Assembly: GCA_022432975.1 (NCBI GenBank)
Contig: CM039516.1
Location: 35,117,157-35,181,156 of the forward strand
DNA length: 64,000 nucleotides
DNA from: Begonia masoniana
Lineage: Eukaryota; Streptophyta; Magnoliopsida; Cucurbitales; Begoniaceae
Reading direction: 5' to 3'
Under the pieces are notes generated by a model. The model was not told where the DNA came from. It did no database searches and was given only the letters and a program-made list of their open reading frames with translations. Positions 24,627-36,388 of this stretch are shown here, one piece after another (the first letter of the stretch is position 1; each line of letters starts with the position of its first letter). The translations under genes and the position numbers were made by a program.

Positions 24627-24850
24627 AAAATACTGGACCTGTTTGGGTAGTCAAATATGCAGGATTATACTAGCTAGGAGGGAGTCAAAAAACAAAATAA
24701 ACTCTGCCTAAATTTCTAATTTTTTCTCACTTGCGAAAAAAATTGAAAAATTGGACAGAGTTTTATTTGTTTTTTGACTCTCTCATAGCTAGTATCATCC
24801 TAGATATTCGAATACCCAGACATGTCCAGTATTAAACATCAAATTAACAA
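24610..24850. repeat. Imperfect inverted repeat (foldback)
   Basis: The left arm (about 24616-24705: TACTGGACCTGT, GATTATACTAGCTA, GAGTCAAAAAACAAA) pairs with the right arm (about 24765-24845) read backwards (TACTGGACATGT, GATGATACTAGCTA, GAGTCAAAAAACAAA). The loop of about 60 bp is A/T-rich. It could be a foldback or MITE insertion, or the folded terminal repeat at the 3' end of the MULE. Confidence 0.75.
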
Positions 24851-25167
24851 AATTAAGCTGAAGCGTACACACACTGCGTTCCATAACACGAACAGAGATA
24901 ACATATAGAACTTACATACTAATTGATAGCTCTCATTACAAAATAACTTAAAGTAGAAATGAATTGTACATCAAATTAAATTACAACAGACAAATGCATA
25001 AAATAAAGTTGCTCCAGAATGTCCTCGTCATCGCCTGATATCCATCATTCTATTCCATAGCCGCGTGTAGTAGATTCCTGCACATAATGACAGTTATATT
25101 AGAACATAATAATGAAAGTTTGTTTAGAGAATAATGAGAAAAAATGTACTTGCGTCCCGTCAAATGT

Positions 25168-26125
25168 TTAAAAACCCATAAATATGCTATGCGAAGCAGC
25201 AACACTTGAACTAGATTCCCTCTCAGAATATGTGCGACTGTTATGCCTATGACATTGAAATTTACCACACGACATCGTAGACTTCTTCTTAGAAATTATC
25301 GACGTAGAAGGTTCATCGACATCGCACACTCTTTTCTTTTTCGGCCTACCAGGTTGGGGCCTTCTCTTGGGTGGAACGATTGGGGTTCGATTCTCTAGTT
25401 CCAGCCATATTTGTTGGCCATTAATGGGACGAATGCAGTGTGAGTACATCTCCAAATAGGTATCCCGATGATAGTATATATGAACAAAATTTTTCACCGG
25501 CTCTCTCATGAAATTAATGCATGGAATGATACGAACACATGATATTCCAATAATCTCCCACCTCCGACATGCGCACATGCCTTCATTCAGGTCAACGACA
25601 TATTATTCGTTATCGTCACTGACCTCAAACCGTGCATCTCGCGCTAACTCAGCACTCCAACTGTGAGCTGACTCTTTTAGATTCTCTAGGTTTTTCCTAA
25701 TCTTAGGACACAAGACATCATCTGACTTGAGCATCTCTTTGTATTTTTTTACAATGCGAGTCATCATGGTCTTTTGAATCATCTCGAACATGGTCAGGAT
25801 TAGCTTGTCCCTTACCGGCAATATAGCTGAATTGAAAGATTCGCATAAATTGTTCAAACCCAAGTCGCACTTGGGAATTAGCGAAAATGCATGAGTAGCC
25901 CAACAGCTAGGTGGTGTTCGTTGAAGCCATACGTGGGCATCCTTGTTGAGCTCATACACTTTCCTCATTGCTATCTCAAAATATTCCATTGTGGTTTCCC
26001 TTTATGCATTCCACATCGCATCTCTATACGCTATGCCCTGAAATCGTCTTTTGAAATTTGCATACATGTGTCTTTGGCATAAACGGTGTTTGGCTAAACC
26101 AAATGTATCGTCCACAGCAGCCAAC
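25168..26125 (-). pseudogene. MULE (MuDR-like) transposase, C-terminal part
   Basis: Reading down from 26125, AAVDDTFGLAKHRLCQRHMY leads to KRRFQGIAYRDAMWNA. A TAA near 26005 comes next. EYFEIAMRKVYELNKDA, FSLIPKCDLGLNNLCESFNS and ARDARFEVSDDNE follow to another stop at 25603. MCACRRWEIIGISCVRIIPC is then the SWIM zinc finger, in which the usual final His is Arg. A Lys/Arg-rich tail and a degenerate CCHC segment follow to 25168. These blocks are diagnostic of MuDR-type transposases. The upstream part of the gene continues at 39009 beyond the copia-2 insertion. Two stops and the lost zinc ligand make it non-functional. Confidence 0.9.
26121..26125. repeat. Target-site duplication of copia-2, left copy (CCAAC)
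   Basis: CCAAC lies directly before TGTTGAC and again at 39004-39008 directly after CCTACA. Removing the insertion rejoins the MULE reading as FQGLLAAVDDTFG, as expected for the family. Confidence 0.95.
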
Positions 26126-26384
26126 TGTTGACTTAAATGATAATTAAGTCCAAATTTGTTTTTGATGATGAGTTTGTATGGTTTATATTATAATTTGATT
26201 ATATTTACTGAATGAAAATAATGTATATGCAGTTGAGATTAATCTGTTGGAAATACCCTTGAAAAGGGTATTTTAGTTTACTAATGAATTTGGTTGAGTG
26301 TCCTAGGTTTATTAGTAAAACAGGGCTGTGAATGCACATTCAGTGGTCAAGTTGACAAGAAGTCCACCGGTGATTTAAAATATT

Positions 26385-26875
26385 AAAAGAAAAGAAGTCC
26401 ACCGGTGAATGAAAATAAAAGACGAAGTCCACCGCCCGCTAGACGACAAAAGCTGATGACTTCGAAGATTAAGTCATCCGATGGGCTTAAGGACCGCATC
26501 ATCCGATGGCGTTTAACGCCGAATGTACCGATGGGAAAACGACAAAAGGCAAAGTCGTTTTAAAGATAAAGTCTACCGATAGGAAAACGACAAAAGGCGA
26601 AGTTTTTAATGACTACGTCCTCCGATCGCTAGAAGACAAAAGAAGAAATTCTCATATAGTATCCGCTCAAGATCTACATGCTCAGCTCGAAAGACGAACT
26701 CATCCGCTCACTAGACGACAAAACCGGAAGACTTCGAAGAAGGCCTCATCCGATCGCTAAACGACAAAGGCTGAAGACTTCGAAGAAGACCTCCTCCGCT
26801 CACTAGACAACAAAACCGGAAGACTTCATACCTACATCTTCCGATAGCGGTTCAGTTGTTTAATGGTTCATCTTC
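26385..26875. repeat. Degenerate short-word repeat block inside the copia-2 LTR
   Basis: The block is composed of variants of GTCCACCGGTGA, CATCATCCGATGG, GTCTACCGATAGG and CATCTTCCGATAGCGG alternating with AACGACAAAA and GACTTCGAAGA. It has no long open frame of known type. The same words occur in the gypsy-2 and gypsy-3 LTRs, although copia and gypsy LTRs are otherwise unrelated. Confidence 0.85.
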
Positions 26876-27126
26876 TAGAGCAGCATCCACCGTTTCGGCT
26901 CAACCTTCACAAACATAACGAAGCCGGTTCAAGAATTATAAAGCAACGTCTTCCGCCGGATTTTAAATTATGCCGCGAAAGCTACAGTGTATCTCGCCCA
27001 GAAGCTTAAAGTCGAGTACATTAATGGCGTCGGGCGACATGCGCTTTCAGAAAGCAACGGCTACCTGCTTCTATACGAAAGCTGCTCCAACAGTAACAAA
27101 GTTTTCATTATTGGATAAGAAGCATT

Positions 27127-29206
27127 TGTAACGCCCCGAGTTTTCTGAACCCGGTTTGTTACTCATGAACCCGGATATTACTAAGAAGCCTTGAACCGAA
27201 TTTAAAACTTCCTTCGGAATTCAAATTTTAACGTTTGATAAAACATGAAGACTTGCAGCGGAAAAATCTTCGAGCAAAAATAGAGTTGAGCAAAACTATG
27301 CAACAGTGTTTGAATGATTGAGTAAAATATTTAGAAAATAATTCAGCCGGAAGGGATAAAGGTTTAAGCGTAAATTACTTAAAATTTAAGAAAGTCAAAC
27401 ACATCATCCAGAGAGCGAAGTCAACCGGAAGGAACTGGCTTAGAAAATAGAAGGCTTTTCCTAATAACAAAACGACAAAGTTTCGGCTACATCATCCGGT
27501 CACAAAATGACAAAATACATCCTTCATCTACCGGTGACGTCAGTCGGATGATTTCTTCATCCGATCGACTTTACTCTACATCCACCGGTGACGTCAGCCG
27601 GATGATTTCCTCATCCGATCGACTTTACTCTACATCCACCGGTGACGTCAGCCGGATGATTTCCTCATCCGATCGACTAGACAACCAGTTCCAACCTATA
27701 TCTTCCGTTGGCTTCCACTGAAGACATCTTCCGATAGACAACAAAACAACAACTCAATCTCTGCCGGTAGACTTCATCTACCGATAGAGAACAGAATCAC
27801 ATTTTATCCACTCCATGGCTTACAATCACAACTCTAATCACAGAGAAGAGTTTACTCACTTCACTGAAACATTCAGAAATGATTCAAATCGTTGCATATC
27901 TCAAGCCCAGTAAAAATCCAGTATTTAAAACTAATGGAACACTAACATCAGAAGGGTCTCAAAATATTTTTTGAAAACATCTAAGCAACTTCTTTCATTA
28001 GAAAGTTTAACATACTCAATTTGAAACCAATGTTCACTAAACCTTCACCACCACAGACACCAATTAAACCGCTCCATCAGCTGCCAGTCTGTTACAAGGA
28101 AGCACTCCTCCAACCAGTCTAGTCCTCAGTAGACTCAGAAAGCACACCTGCTGTCACTTCTTCACCTACATCACAAAACTCATCTATTAGCCTAATGCTA
28201 AGCAAGTAAAGCAATGATGAAATGGAAATGATGAACATAAAACTTCCTAAACATGCAGTTTCTACTTTCTCATCTCAGTTGCATATTCATCGTTCTGTTC
28301 AGATCCCCCTGTGAAGTTGGGAGTTGGATCAACTCTCTCAAAGTATAAATCCACTGTCTCATTAAGGGGCGGATTAATTCCCTTAACAGTAAGTCTGATT
28401 CACATCCTCCGATCCCCCTTTGAAATTGGGAGTTGGATCAACTCTCCCAAAGTATAAATATTCACTGTCTCATTAAGGGGCGGATTAATTCCCTTAACAG
28501 TAAAACTGGTTTACATAACTGTTCAGTACATTCATTCCTTGCTCAACAAACCATGTAAATTCATTTTCGTATAATTTCAGAAATATGATGCATGACATGT
28601 AAGCACATTCAATAAGTAAAAATCCTACTGTTTTGTGATGTAGGCCCGAAGGCTCAAGCAAACTTCACTTACCTGGATTCCTGGTGGATACTCGGTTAGG
28701 AGTTGCTTCGGAAATGCTCACCTAGAACCATGAACAGAACATTAAGCCAATCCTTACTAATCCCCATTCTAAAGCATTCTGAAACTTAAGTGGACCGTTA
28801 GGAGTTCTATTCACTAAGCATTTTCCCAAATTTTCACCCCAACCCGAATCTACACTCATTCACAGCATATACGAAATCCCCACATTGCACTCCCTCAGCT
28901 ATCTAACTGCTTAAACTTAAGAGAAATGAGGAAAACTTACCTAAGTTGAAGGAGGTTCGGGCGAGGAAAATCGTCTAGAGAGCTCGGCTGCTTGAGCTGA
29001 AAACCCGAAGAGAAAATGGTATGAAATTGGTGGCGGCTACAGTGCATTAAACTCAACCCTCTTTCCTTAAATACGTTATCCACTTTTGAAAATTGTAAAT
29101 TTACTCTAGTGCCATTGTCTAGTCATAAAATAACCCTACTTGAATTATTGACTAATCGTACCATTAATAATAAAAAAAAGCTGGTTCGATAGAACCGAGT
29201 GCTACA
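27127..29206 (-). repeat. gypsy-2 left LTR (element 3' LTR)
   Basis: 2,080 bp from TGTAACGCCCCGAG to GAGTGCTACA. It is nearly identical to 36389-38467. It holds the 54-bp repeats (27525-27685) and, at 28300-28505, a duplicated segment containing GATCCCCC, GGGAGTTGGATCAACTCTC and AAGTATAAAT. Confidence 0.95.
27525..27690. repeat. Three 54-bp tandem repeats with TGACGTCA in the gypsy-2 left LTR
   Basis: CCGGTGACGTCAG begins at 27531, 27585 and 27639, a period of 54. Each unit carries the palindrome TGACGTCA and a seven-base dyad CGGATGA / TCATCCG around a five-base loop. The matching repeats in the right LTR are at 36787-36950, where the first copy has TGACGTTA. Confidence 0.95.
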
Positions 29207-29443
29207 ATCTACCCTCCTTAAAAGAATTTTGTCCTCAAAATTCGGTACCTGAATAATTCTGGATATTGGTCCATCATGTCTTGCTGATGTTCTCAAGTTG
29301 TCTCCTCCACATTCTGGTTGTGCCACAAGACTTTCACTAGTGGAACCTCTTTGTTGCGCAATACCTTCACTGCATAGTCTAATATCCTTACCGGTTTCTC
29401 CTCATATGTAAGAGTAGGATGAACTTCAATATTCTGCTGTTCC
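29207..29443 (-). pseudogene. gypsy-2 chromodomain tail, separated by the gypsy-3 LTR
   Basis: Minus-strand reading gives QQNIEVHPTLTYEEKPVRIL, VKVLRNKEVPLVKVLW and QQDMMDQYPELFRYRI. This is the C-terminal end of a Tekay-type pol polyprotein, with one internal stop where Trp is expected. It continues the frame ending DPSQIVEL at 31952 once the solo LTR is removed. Confidence 0.85.
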
Positions 29444-29718
29444 TGTAACGACCCCAGTAGGATCATCACCAAATCATGACTCTATTTATCATTTTTTTTT
29501 TTTTACCTTTTTCTCATCTGTACATCTTTACCTTTTATTCAATGTCATACAATTTTCGGTTACATGGTTTAACTCAAGACACCTTATTCGAATTACTGGA
29601 CAATAATCGGTAATGAAATACTTATCACTCCTACCGGCGAGCAGTACAAAACACATCAGCCGGTGAATAGCTACATCAATTCTAAAGCTGCTTCTACCGA
29701 TGAGAAGAAAACACACAT

Positions 29719-30088
29719 CTACCGATGGACATGTGCAACCCACGTGATTCATTAAAGGACTTCTACCGATAGAATTAAACGACATCTTCCGATTGACATG
29801 TATACTACCTCTGCCGATTCACTAAACGACAAAACAGCTATCACATCTTCCGATAACCATATACACTCGCATCTGCCGATGACAAATGCACTTCATCTAC
29901 CGATGGACATGTGCAACCCACGTGATTCATTAAAGGACTTCTACCGATAGAATTAAACGACATCTTCCGATTGACATGTATACTACCTCTGCCGATTCAC
30001 TAAACGACAAAACAGCTATCACATCTTCCGATAACCATATACACTCGCATCTGCCGATGACAAATGCACTTCATCTACCGATGGACAG
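29719..30088. repeat. 178-bp direct duplication made of CATCTNCCGAT words
   Basis: The segment starting CTACCGATGGACATG at 29719 recurs at 29897 with almost no change, and a partial third copy begins at 30075, giving a period of 178. Each unit contains CATCTTCCGAT, CATCTACCGAT, CATCTGCCGATG and AAACGACAAAAC. Confidence 0.92.
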
Positions 30089-30697
30089 AACTCCGCATCT
30101 GCCGATGGCAAGATACTATTTCTGCCGATGGCAATACACTACATCTTCCGGTAAGGCGAAAATATATTTTCATCTTCCGGTAACTGACTTACTTAGACTT
30201 CTAACTTCACTGTCTCAATACTCTATTAAAACAAACCACTCATAATCATGGAAAACAGAGACTTATCCAGAAATTCATACAGCGGAAGACTCAATTAAAA
30301 CATAATATTTAATAACTTTAGAAATATCTTTAGACTCTGAAATTAAGACAGGCTGTTTCTAAAATCCCAATTGATATAATAATCTCAACCTATTTAGACT
30401 TCAGTAATCATAAACATCATTAATGTCATAAAACGTTAACCAGGGTTACTCATTTGCCATCCAGCCACAAAACTGCCCCCTGAACACCTTCCAGCAACCA
30501 AGCTTAAACATCTTCATCTACTTTGAAATCCTCACCTGATATTTCGTCACCTACATCATGAGGTTAAAACTATAAGCCTAATGCTTAGTAAGGAATGCAA
30601 TACTATCACGAATGCATGAATGCATAATTCAGAGAAAACATGGTCATGAGTCTTTTCTTGTTCATAATCATTGTTTCATGTTCATTATTCATTTCAT

Positions 30698-30815
30698 AGT
30701 TCATATCACTGAACCATATCCATCATTCATATCTTGGTTCATATCACTGAACCATATCTGTCATTCATATCTTAGTTCATATCGCTGAACCATATTTGTC
30801 ATTCATATCGTTGTT
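30698..30815. repeat. 38-bp tandem repeat in the gypsy-3 LTR
   Basis: ATATCACTGAACCATAT occurs at 30703 and 30741, and as ATATCGCTGAACC at 30779, with TTCATATCTTGG/TTAG spacers. The period is 38 over three copies. Confidence 0.9.
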
Positions 30816-31951
30816 CATGTTGCGTGGGATGAGAGAGGATTTGTGCCGGTAAAGGGGGTTCGACAGTGAGTTTGATCATGGTCTCTACTGCGGGTCGTAT
30901 TCTTATGTCCTACTGCGGACTGTGACATACGCCGAACCACCCCCAACCCCCACTCAACCACGTTGTAGGAATTTTTATCATCTTATCTTATTCATGAGAG
31001 AAAAACATGCATTTAAAACATTTCATATGCTTGAGAAGAAAACATGATGCATGACATGGACATTCTTAATCCATCAGGCTATGACAGAGAATATACCAGA
31101 ACAGACAATTTCATAACCATCATCAAATCATCAGATAACATAGTTCTAGATATCCATAATCATTCAGACACTAAACATTCAATAACAACCTAATACTCTC
31201 GAGATGTAGGGCCCTATTAGCCGGAAATCTTAGTACATTCACTTACCTGGATTCCTTAGCAACTTGAATCACTTTCTCTTCAACTTCTTCACCTAACACA
31301 TTTCACATTACAGTAGTTAAATAAGGTCCTAAAGTTCTAATCATAGGTCATCCTAGAATCTAATAGCTAGAGTCATCCCCGAATCCTTAGTCTAAAGCTC
31401 TGTGCAGAATCTGAAATCCGAAATAGAACAAGGAGGTTCTACTATTGATTAATCTGAGTTAAGTTACTTAAAATGACCAGAATCTATTCGGGTTGACATT
31501 ACTACTCTCGGATTCTAAAATGTTCTAAAACGACACGGCCATTGATAAATCCCAAGTTCAAATGCTGAGCTGAAAACAGAGCTGATAAACTAACAGGTAG
31601 CTACATTGTCTATTGCATACCTCGGGTACGAACTCGCAGAGAAAACGCAGACTGAAACCAGTCGTCGGTGAGGGAGAACACCGGCAACAGAGAGCAGGAG
31701 CTCGGGAGAGGAGAAATCGCCGAGAGAAGGGGTGTCGGCTACAGTGAGGTTTAAATGAGATTTAAGGTTTCCTTTTTCTATTTATACTTAATCCATCGAT
31801 CTTAATTACAAATCTGCCACCCAACCTAGCTTTGCTCAACTTGTAATAAATTTGTCTTAACATTAAATTTAAATCATAGAGGTTAAATAAAAGGGTGATA
31901 ATTAAAATGGTCAGAAAATCACCTGGCCGAAATGTCGGGTGTTACAGTTCC

Positions 31952-33414
31952 ACAATCTGAGAAGGGTCTCGTACACATTTCTTAAGCATGGAGATATGAA
32001 ACACATCATGGATTCCATCCATAGAGGTTGGTAGCTGTAGCTGGTAGGCTGTTTTCCCAATCCTTTTCAAGATCAAGAATGGTCCAATGTATCTGGGGTT
32101 CAGCTTTCCTCTCTTCCCAAATCTCACAACTCCTTTGAATGGTGACACCTTGAGAAAAACTTCATCACCAATCGCAAATTCCAATTCTCTACGCCTGCAA
32201 TCCGCATAACTCTTCTGTCGACTCTGAGCTGCCAAAATTCTCTGTCGGATGAGGGCAACTTTCTCAACAGTTTGTTGCACAAGGTCAGGACCAAGCAACT
32301 GTACTTCCCCAACTTCATCCCAGTACAAAGGTGATCTACATTTTCGTCCATACAATGCTTCATACGGTGCCATTCCTATTGTTGCCTGAAAACTGTTATT
32401 ATAGGAAAACTCCACCAATGATAAAAATTGACTCCAAGATCCTTGAAAATCTAGTATGCAAGCACGGAGCATATCTTCTAAAGTTTGGATGGTTCTTTCG
32501 GATTGTCCATCGGTTTGAGGGTGGAAAGCTGTGCTAAAACTAAGCTGTGTTCCCATAGCTCCGTGTAGACTTTTCCAAAACTTAGATGTAAATCTGGAAT
32601 CTCGATCTGAAACTATGGTACAAGGAACTCCATGCAATCTAACAATCTCTTGCACGTACAATTCAGCAAGCTGATCCATTGATTAAGTTATCTTTATTGG
32701 CAGAAAATGAGCAGATTTGGTTAGACGATCAACTATCACCCAAATGGTATCATATCCCTTTGTTATCCTAGGTAATCCAACAACAAAATCCATCGTTATT
32801 TACTCCCATTTCCATTCAGGAACTGGTAAGGGTTGCAATGTTCCTGAGGGTCTCTGATGTTCGGCCTTAATTTGTTGAGAACACAAACATGACCCTACAT
32901 ATTCTGCCACGCTTCGTTTCATACTAGGCCACCAGTAGTGTTGTTTAAGGTCTCTGTACATCTTTGTACTTCCAGGGTGAACTGAGAACCTGGAGGAGTG
33001 TGCTTCGGAAAGAATCTCATCACGAAGTTCCTTAATGGCTGGGACAAACCACCTATTTCTAAACTTGAGGATCCCATTAGCAAAATAGTTAAAATCTGAT
33101 TGGTCCGTAGAATTCATGCTTGACTTGTACTTGTTACATTCATCATCATTCGTCTGAGCTTCCTTAATTTTCTCTAGAATGGTAGGCTTTAAGGTTATGG
33201 CTGATAGTATAGCTGATACACTGATTACTGCTTCTAGGTTAAATTTTTGGAATTCCGACTCTAAAGCTAATGGCATACTGAAAATCATAGATGGGGTTGA
33301 TGTTGTTACTCTACTCAAAGCATCAGCCACAACATTCGCCTTGCCAGGATGATATTTTATTTCAAAGTCATAGTCCTTGACAAATTCTAACCACCGACGC
33401 TGCCTCATATTCAA
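31952..33414 (-). pseudogene. gypsy-2 RNase H end and integrase
   Basis: The frame 32800-33414 carries [20 protein letters not shown] and the integrase zinc region ([20 protein letters not shown]). In that region CLCSQQIKAEH stands where [11 protein letters not shown] is usual, so the CxxC spacing is preserved only in part. Stops near 32800 and 32685 separate the core at 31952-32679, which has [47 protein letters not shown] and the C-terminal [17 protein letters not shown]. The reading is cut at 31951 by gypsy-3. Confidence 0.9.
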
Positions 33415-33420
33415 TTCCTT

Positions 33421-34695
33421 CTATGTGAAAATATACTTCAGACTTTTATGATCTGAAAATATCTCACAGGACTGTCCATATAAGTAATGCCTCCAAATCT
33501 TAAGTGCAAAAATCACGGCAGCTAATTCTAAGTCATGCGTAGGGTAATTCTTCTCATGGGTTTTCAATTGTCTAGAGGCATAAGCTATTACTTTACCATC
33601 TTGCATTAACACACATCCAAGACCAATCTTGGAAGCATCACAGTAAATGCTAAACTTACCATTATCGACAGGAAGGGTCAGAATTGGAGCATTGGTTAAT
33701 TTCTGTTTCAAGGTCATGAAACTATGTTCACATTCAACCGTCCATATATACTTCACATTTTTCCTTGTTAACTTAGTAAGGGGTGTGGCAATCTTTGAAA
33801 ATCCCTCGATGAATTTTCTATAATATCCTGCTAATCCAAGGAAACTTCGGATATCAGTGGCATTCTTCGGTTGAGGCCATTCCTTAACTGCTTGAACCTT
33901 GGCTGGGTCAACAGATATCCCATCTCTAGAGATCACATGACCAAGAAAATGAACTTTGTCCAACCAAAACTCACACTTAGAAAATTTGGCATAAAGTTGG
34001 TGCTGCCTCAGTAATCCTAACACCAAGCTTAAGTGTCTTGCATGCTCTTCCTTAGTTCTAGAATAGATTAGAATGTCATCTATGAATACTATGACAAATT
34101 TGTCCAAAAACTCGTGAAACACCCTATTCATGAGATCCATGAAGGCTGCTGGAGCATTTGTCAAACCAAAAGACATAACCAAAAACTCATAATGTCCATA
34201 CCTTGTGCGAAAGGCAGTCTTTGGGATATCTTCGGATTTTACCTTCAGCTGGTAGTAACCGGACCTAAGGTCAATCTTAGAGAAAACTCTTGCACCCCTA
34301 AGTTGGTCAAATAAGTCATCAATTCTCGGCAAAGGGTATTTGTTCTTGACAGTTAGCTTATTCAATTCTCTATAGTCTATGCACATACGCATTGATCCAT
34401 CTTTCTTTTTGACAAAAAGGACCGGTGCACCCCATGGTGAAAAGCTAGGGCGTATGAACCCTTTATCCAACAATTCCTCCAACTGTTTCTTTAATTCTTT
34501 AAGTTTTGTTGGTGCCAGTCTATATGGATTTTTAGATACAGGCTCGGCTCCGGGGTAAACATCTACAACAAATTCAATTTCCCTATCTGGTGGCAAACCA
34601 GGAAGGTCATCCAAGAATACTTCGGGGAAGTCTTGGACAATTGGGACACTCTGAGGGTTTGCTTTCTCGACAAGCTGTGTGTCTAAAACGCTAGC
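33421..34695 (-). pseudogene. gypsy-2 reverse transcriptase and RNase H
   Basis: A 397-codon open stretch (33421-34614) and its upstream in-frame part hold all RT blocks: [80 protein letters not shown] and [20 protein letters not shown]. RNase H follows ([28 protein letters not shown]). The catalytic FIDD is intact. A TAG at 33421-33423 replaces the Gln of FTQKELN, and a TGA at 34696-34698 separates it from protease. Confidence 0.92.
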
Positions 34696-36233
34696 TCAGA
34701 AGCACAAATACTCTCCACACAGGGAAGGCCTTGTGTTAATAGAAGTCATCACAGACATTTCCTTACTCTTCTTTGAAGCTTGAAAGGTATGCTTCAAACT
34801 ACCAGGGGGTTGGAAGCTAACTATTCCAGTCCTACAATCTATTGTGGCATGATGTTTAAACAACCAGTCCATTCCTAGGATTACATCAAATCCTATTATA
34901 TCCATAACTATAAGGTCAGCAGGTAGACTTATATTTCCTACTAACACTTCACTGTCAAGCATCACTTGGTTAGAGTGCATGCGTCCACCAGAAGGCAATG
35001 CAACATTAAACACGTGCATGGAAGGGGTAAACTGTACATCTAACTTAATAGCAAAAGCAGATGCTATAAATGAATGTGTTGCACCAGAATCTATTAAAGT
35101 AAAAGCAGGCACAGAGTTGATCAATATTGTACCTGACACCACAGCAGGCTGTTCTTCATTCTCCGACTCCATCATGGAGAAAATTCTTGGTTTAACCATA
35201 GCAGGGCCACTCTTAGGAACCGGACAGTCTCTACTAATGTGACCGACCTTGTTACAGTTGTAGCATCTGGTAACTTTAGGCTTCGAGCACTCTTTGTATG
35301 TGTGTCCAACCTCCTCACAGTTGAAACACTTCCCAAAGCCCATTCTGCACTCACCCGGGTGGTTCTTCAAACATTTACGACACTGGGGAAATTTCCTGAC
35401 ATTCTGTACCTTCCCTCCTGATCCTTGGCTATTTTGGCCTTCACTTGGCCTCTTCGTTCCTCTCTGTTGGTGCGGCTGGTTAAACCTTTGTGGGACCTCT
35501 CTTGGCCTAGCACACATCCTCTCAGCTTCTTCCACTTCCAGAGCAGTGGACACAACCTCGCTGAAGGTCAAGCCTTTAATACCACAGAATTTAACTCCCC
35601 GGTGAATTTCTAGCTTCAGTCCATGAATAAATTTGAACACTTTATCCTCGTCTTTGTGAGCAAAATGTCCAGCAAACCTGGACAGAGATTCAAATTGCCT
35701 ACTGTACTCAGCCACTGACCCTGTCTGCTTCAAGTTCAGGAATTCCAACTTCTTTGCTGTCTGGACTGTGCTGCTGAAATACTTCTCGTAGAAAATGTCC
35801 TTGAATTGTGACCAGTACATTGCCAAAACATCTGTGGTGGTCTCCATTGTCTCCCACCAGAGTGAGCTTCACCAGCTAAATGAAAGGTTGCCAATATGAC
35901 CTTGTCTCCTTCTCCGATGTTGGCACACCTAAACGTACTTTCAATCTTCCTAAGCCATCAATCAGCAATTATTGGATCAGATGACTGTCCATCGAACGTG
36001 GGTGGTCTTAGTCTCCGGAATCTACATCCAGAATGTTCATTGCTAGAACCGGAGTTGGCACTTCCTTGTACCTCTCGGTTCAACAATACTCCTAGTTAGT
36101 CAGACTGTTGGCGCACTAAGTCTGTTTGCTGACGCACTAAATCTGTCAGCTGCCTAATCACACTAGGCTCCTCTTCACCCCTCACATTTGGCATTTCTCT
36201 CGGCACTCTAGGTCTCCCTGGGCGTCTGGCCAT
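34696..36233 (-). pseudogene. gypsy-2 gag and protease
   Basis: From the ATG at 36231-36233 (MARRPGRPRVPREMPNVRGE) the frame meets a stop after LVRQQSD and a one-base shift around 35850-35865, after LAGEAH. The frame 34696-35847 then reads intact through YFSSTVQTAKKLEFLNLKQT and two zinc knuckles (CFNCEEVGHTYKEC, CYNCNKVGHISRDC) to protease (FTLIDSGATHSFIASAF, VILGMDWLFKHHATIDC). Gag and protease are fused in one frame as usual in this clade. Confidence 0.9.
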
Positions 36234-36373
36234 TGTACTAAATTCCTGCACAGGGTTATTTATACTCTTAAGTATCTATGAACTAAGGGTAACATAAACA
36301 CTTACAGTTGTTGAAGTACTTCCATGCAACGATCGGCACTGATGAGTAATCTTTTGAACGGTTTAACTGAATG

Positions 36374-36385
36374 TCTCTGATACCA
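36374..36385 (-). other. gypsy-2 primer-binding site
   Basis: On the minus strand TGGTATCAGAGA lies three bases inside the right LTR. It matches the initiator tRNA-Met primer site except the last base and shows the right LTR is the element's 5' LTR. Confidence 0.9.
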
Positions 36386-36388
36386 TAC

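Larger units (their letters stand above)
29444..31946 (-). mobile_element. gypsy-3: solo LTR inside gypsy-2 pol
   Basis: 2,503 bp from TGTAACGACCCC to TCGGGTGTTACA. GTTCC flanks both sides (29439-29443 and 31947-31951) as an exact 5-bp duplication. Orientation follows gypsy-2. It is a different family from gypsy-1 and gypsy-2 but has the same layout: a short-repeat block near its 3' end, a central tandem repeat, and a leader-like segment near 31680. No coding sequence is attached. Confidence 0.93.
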
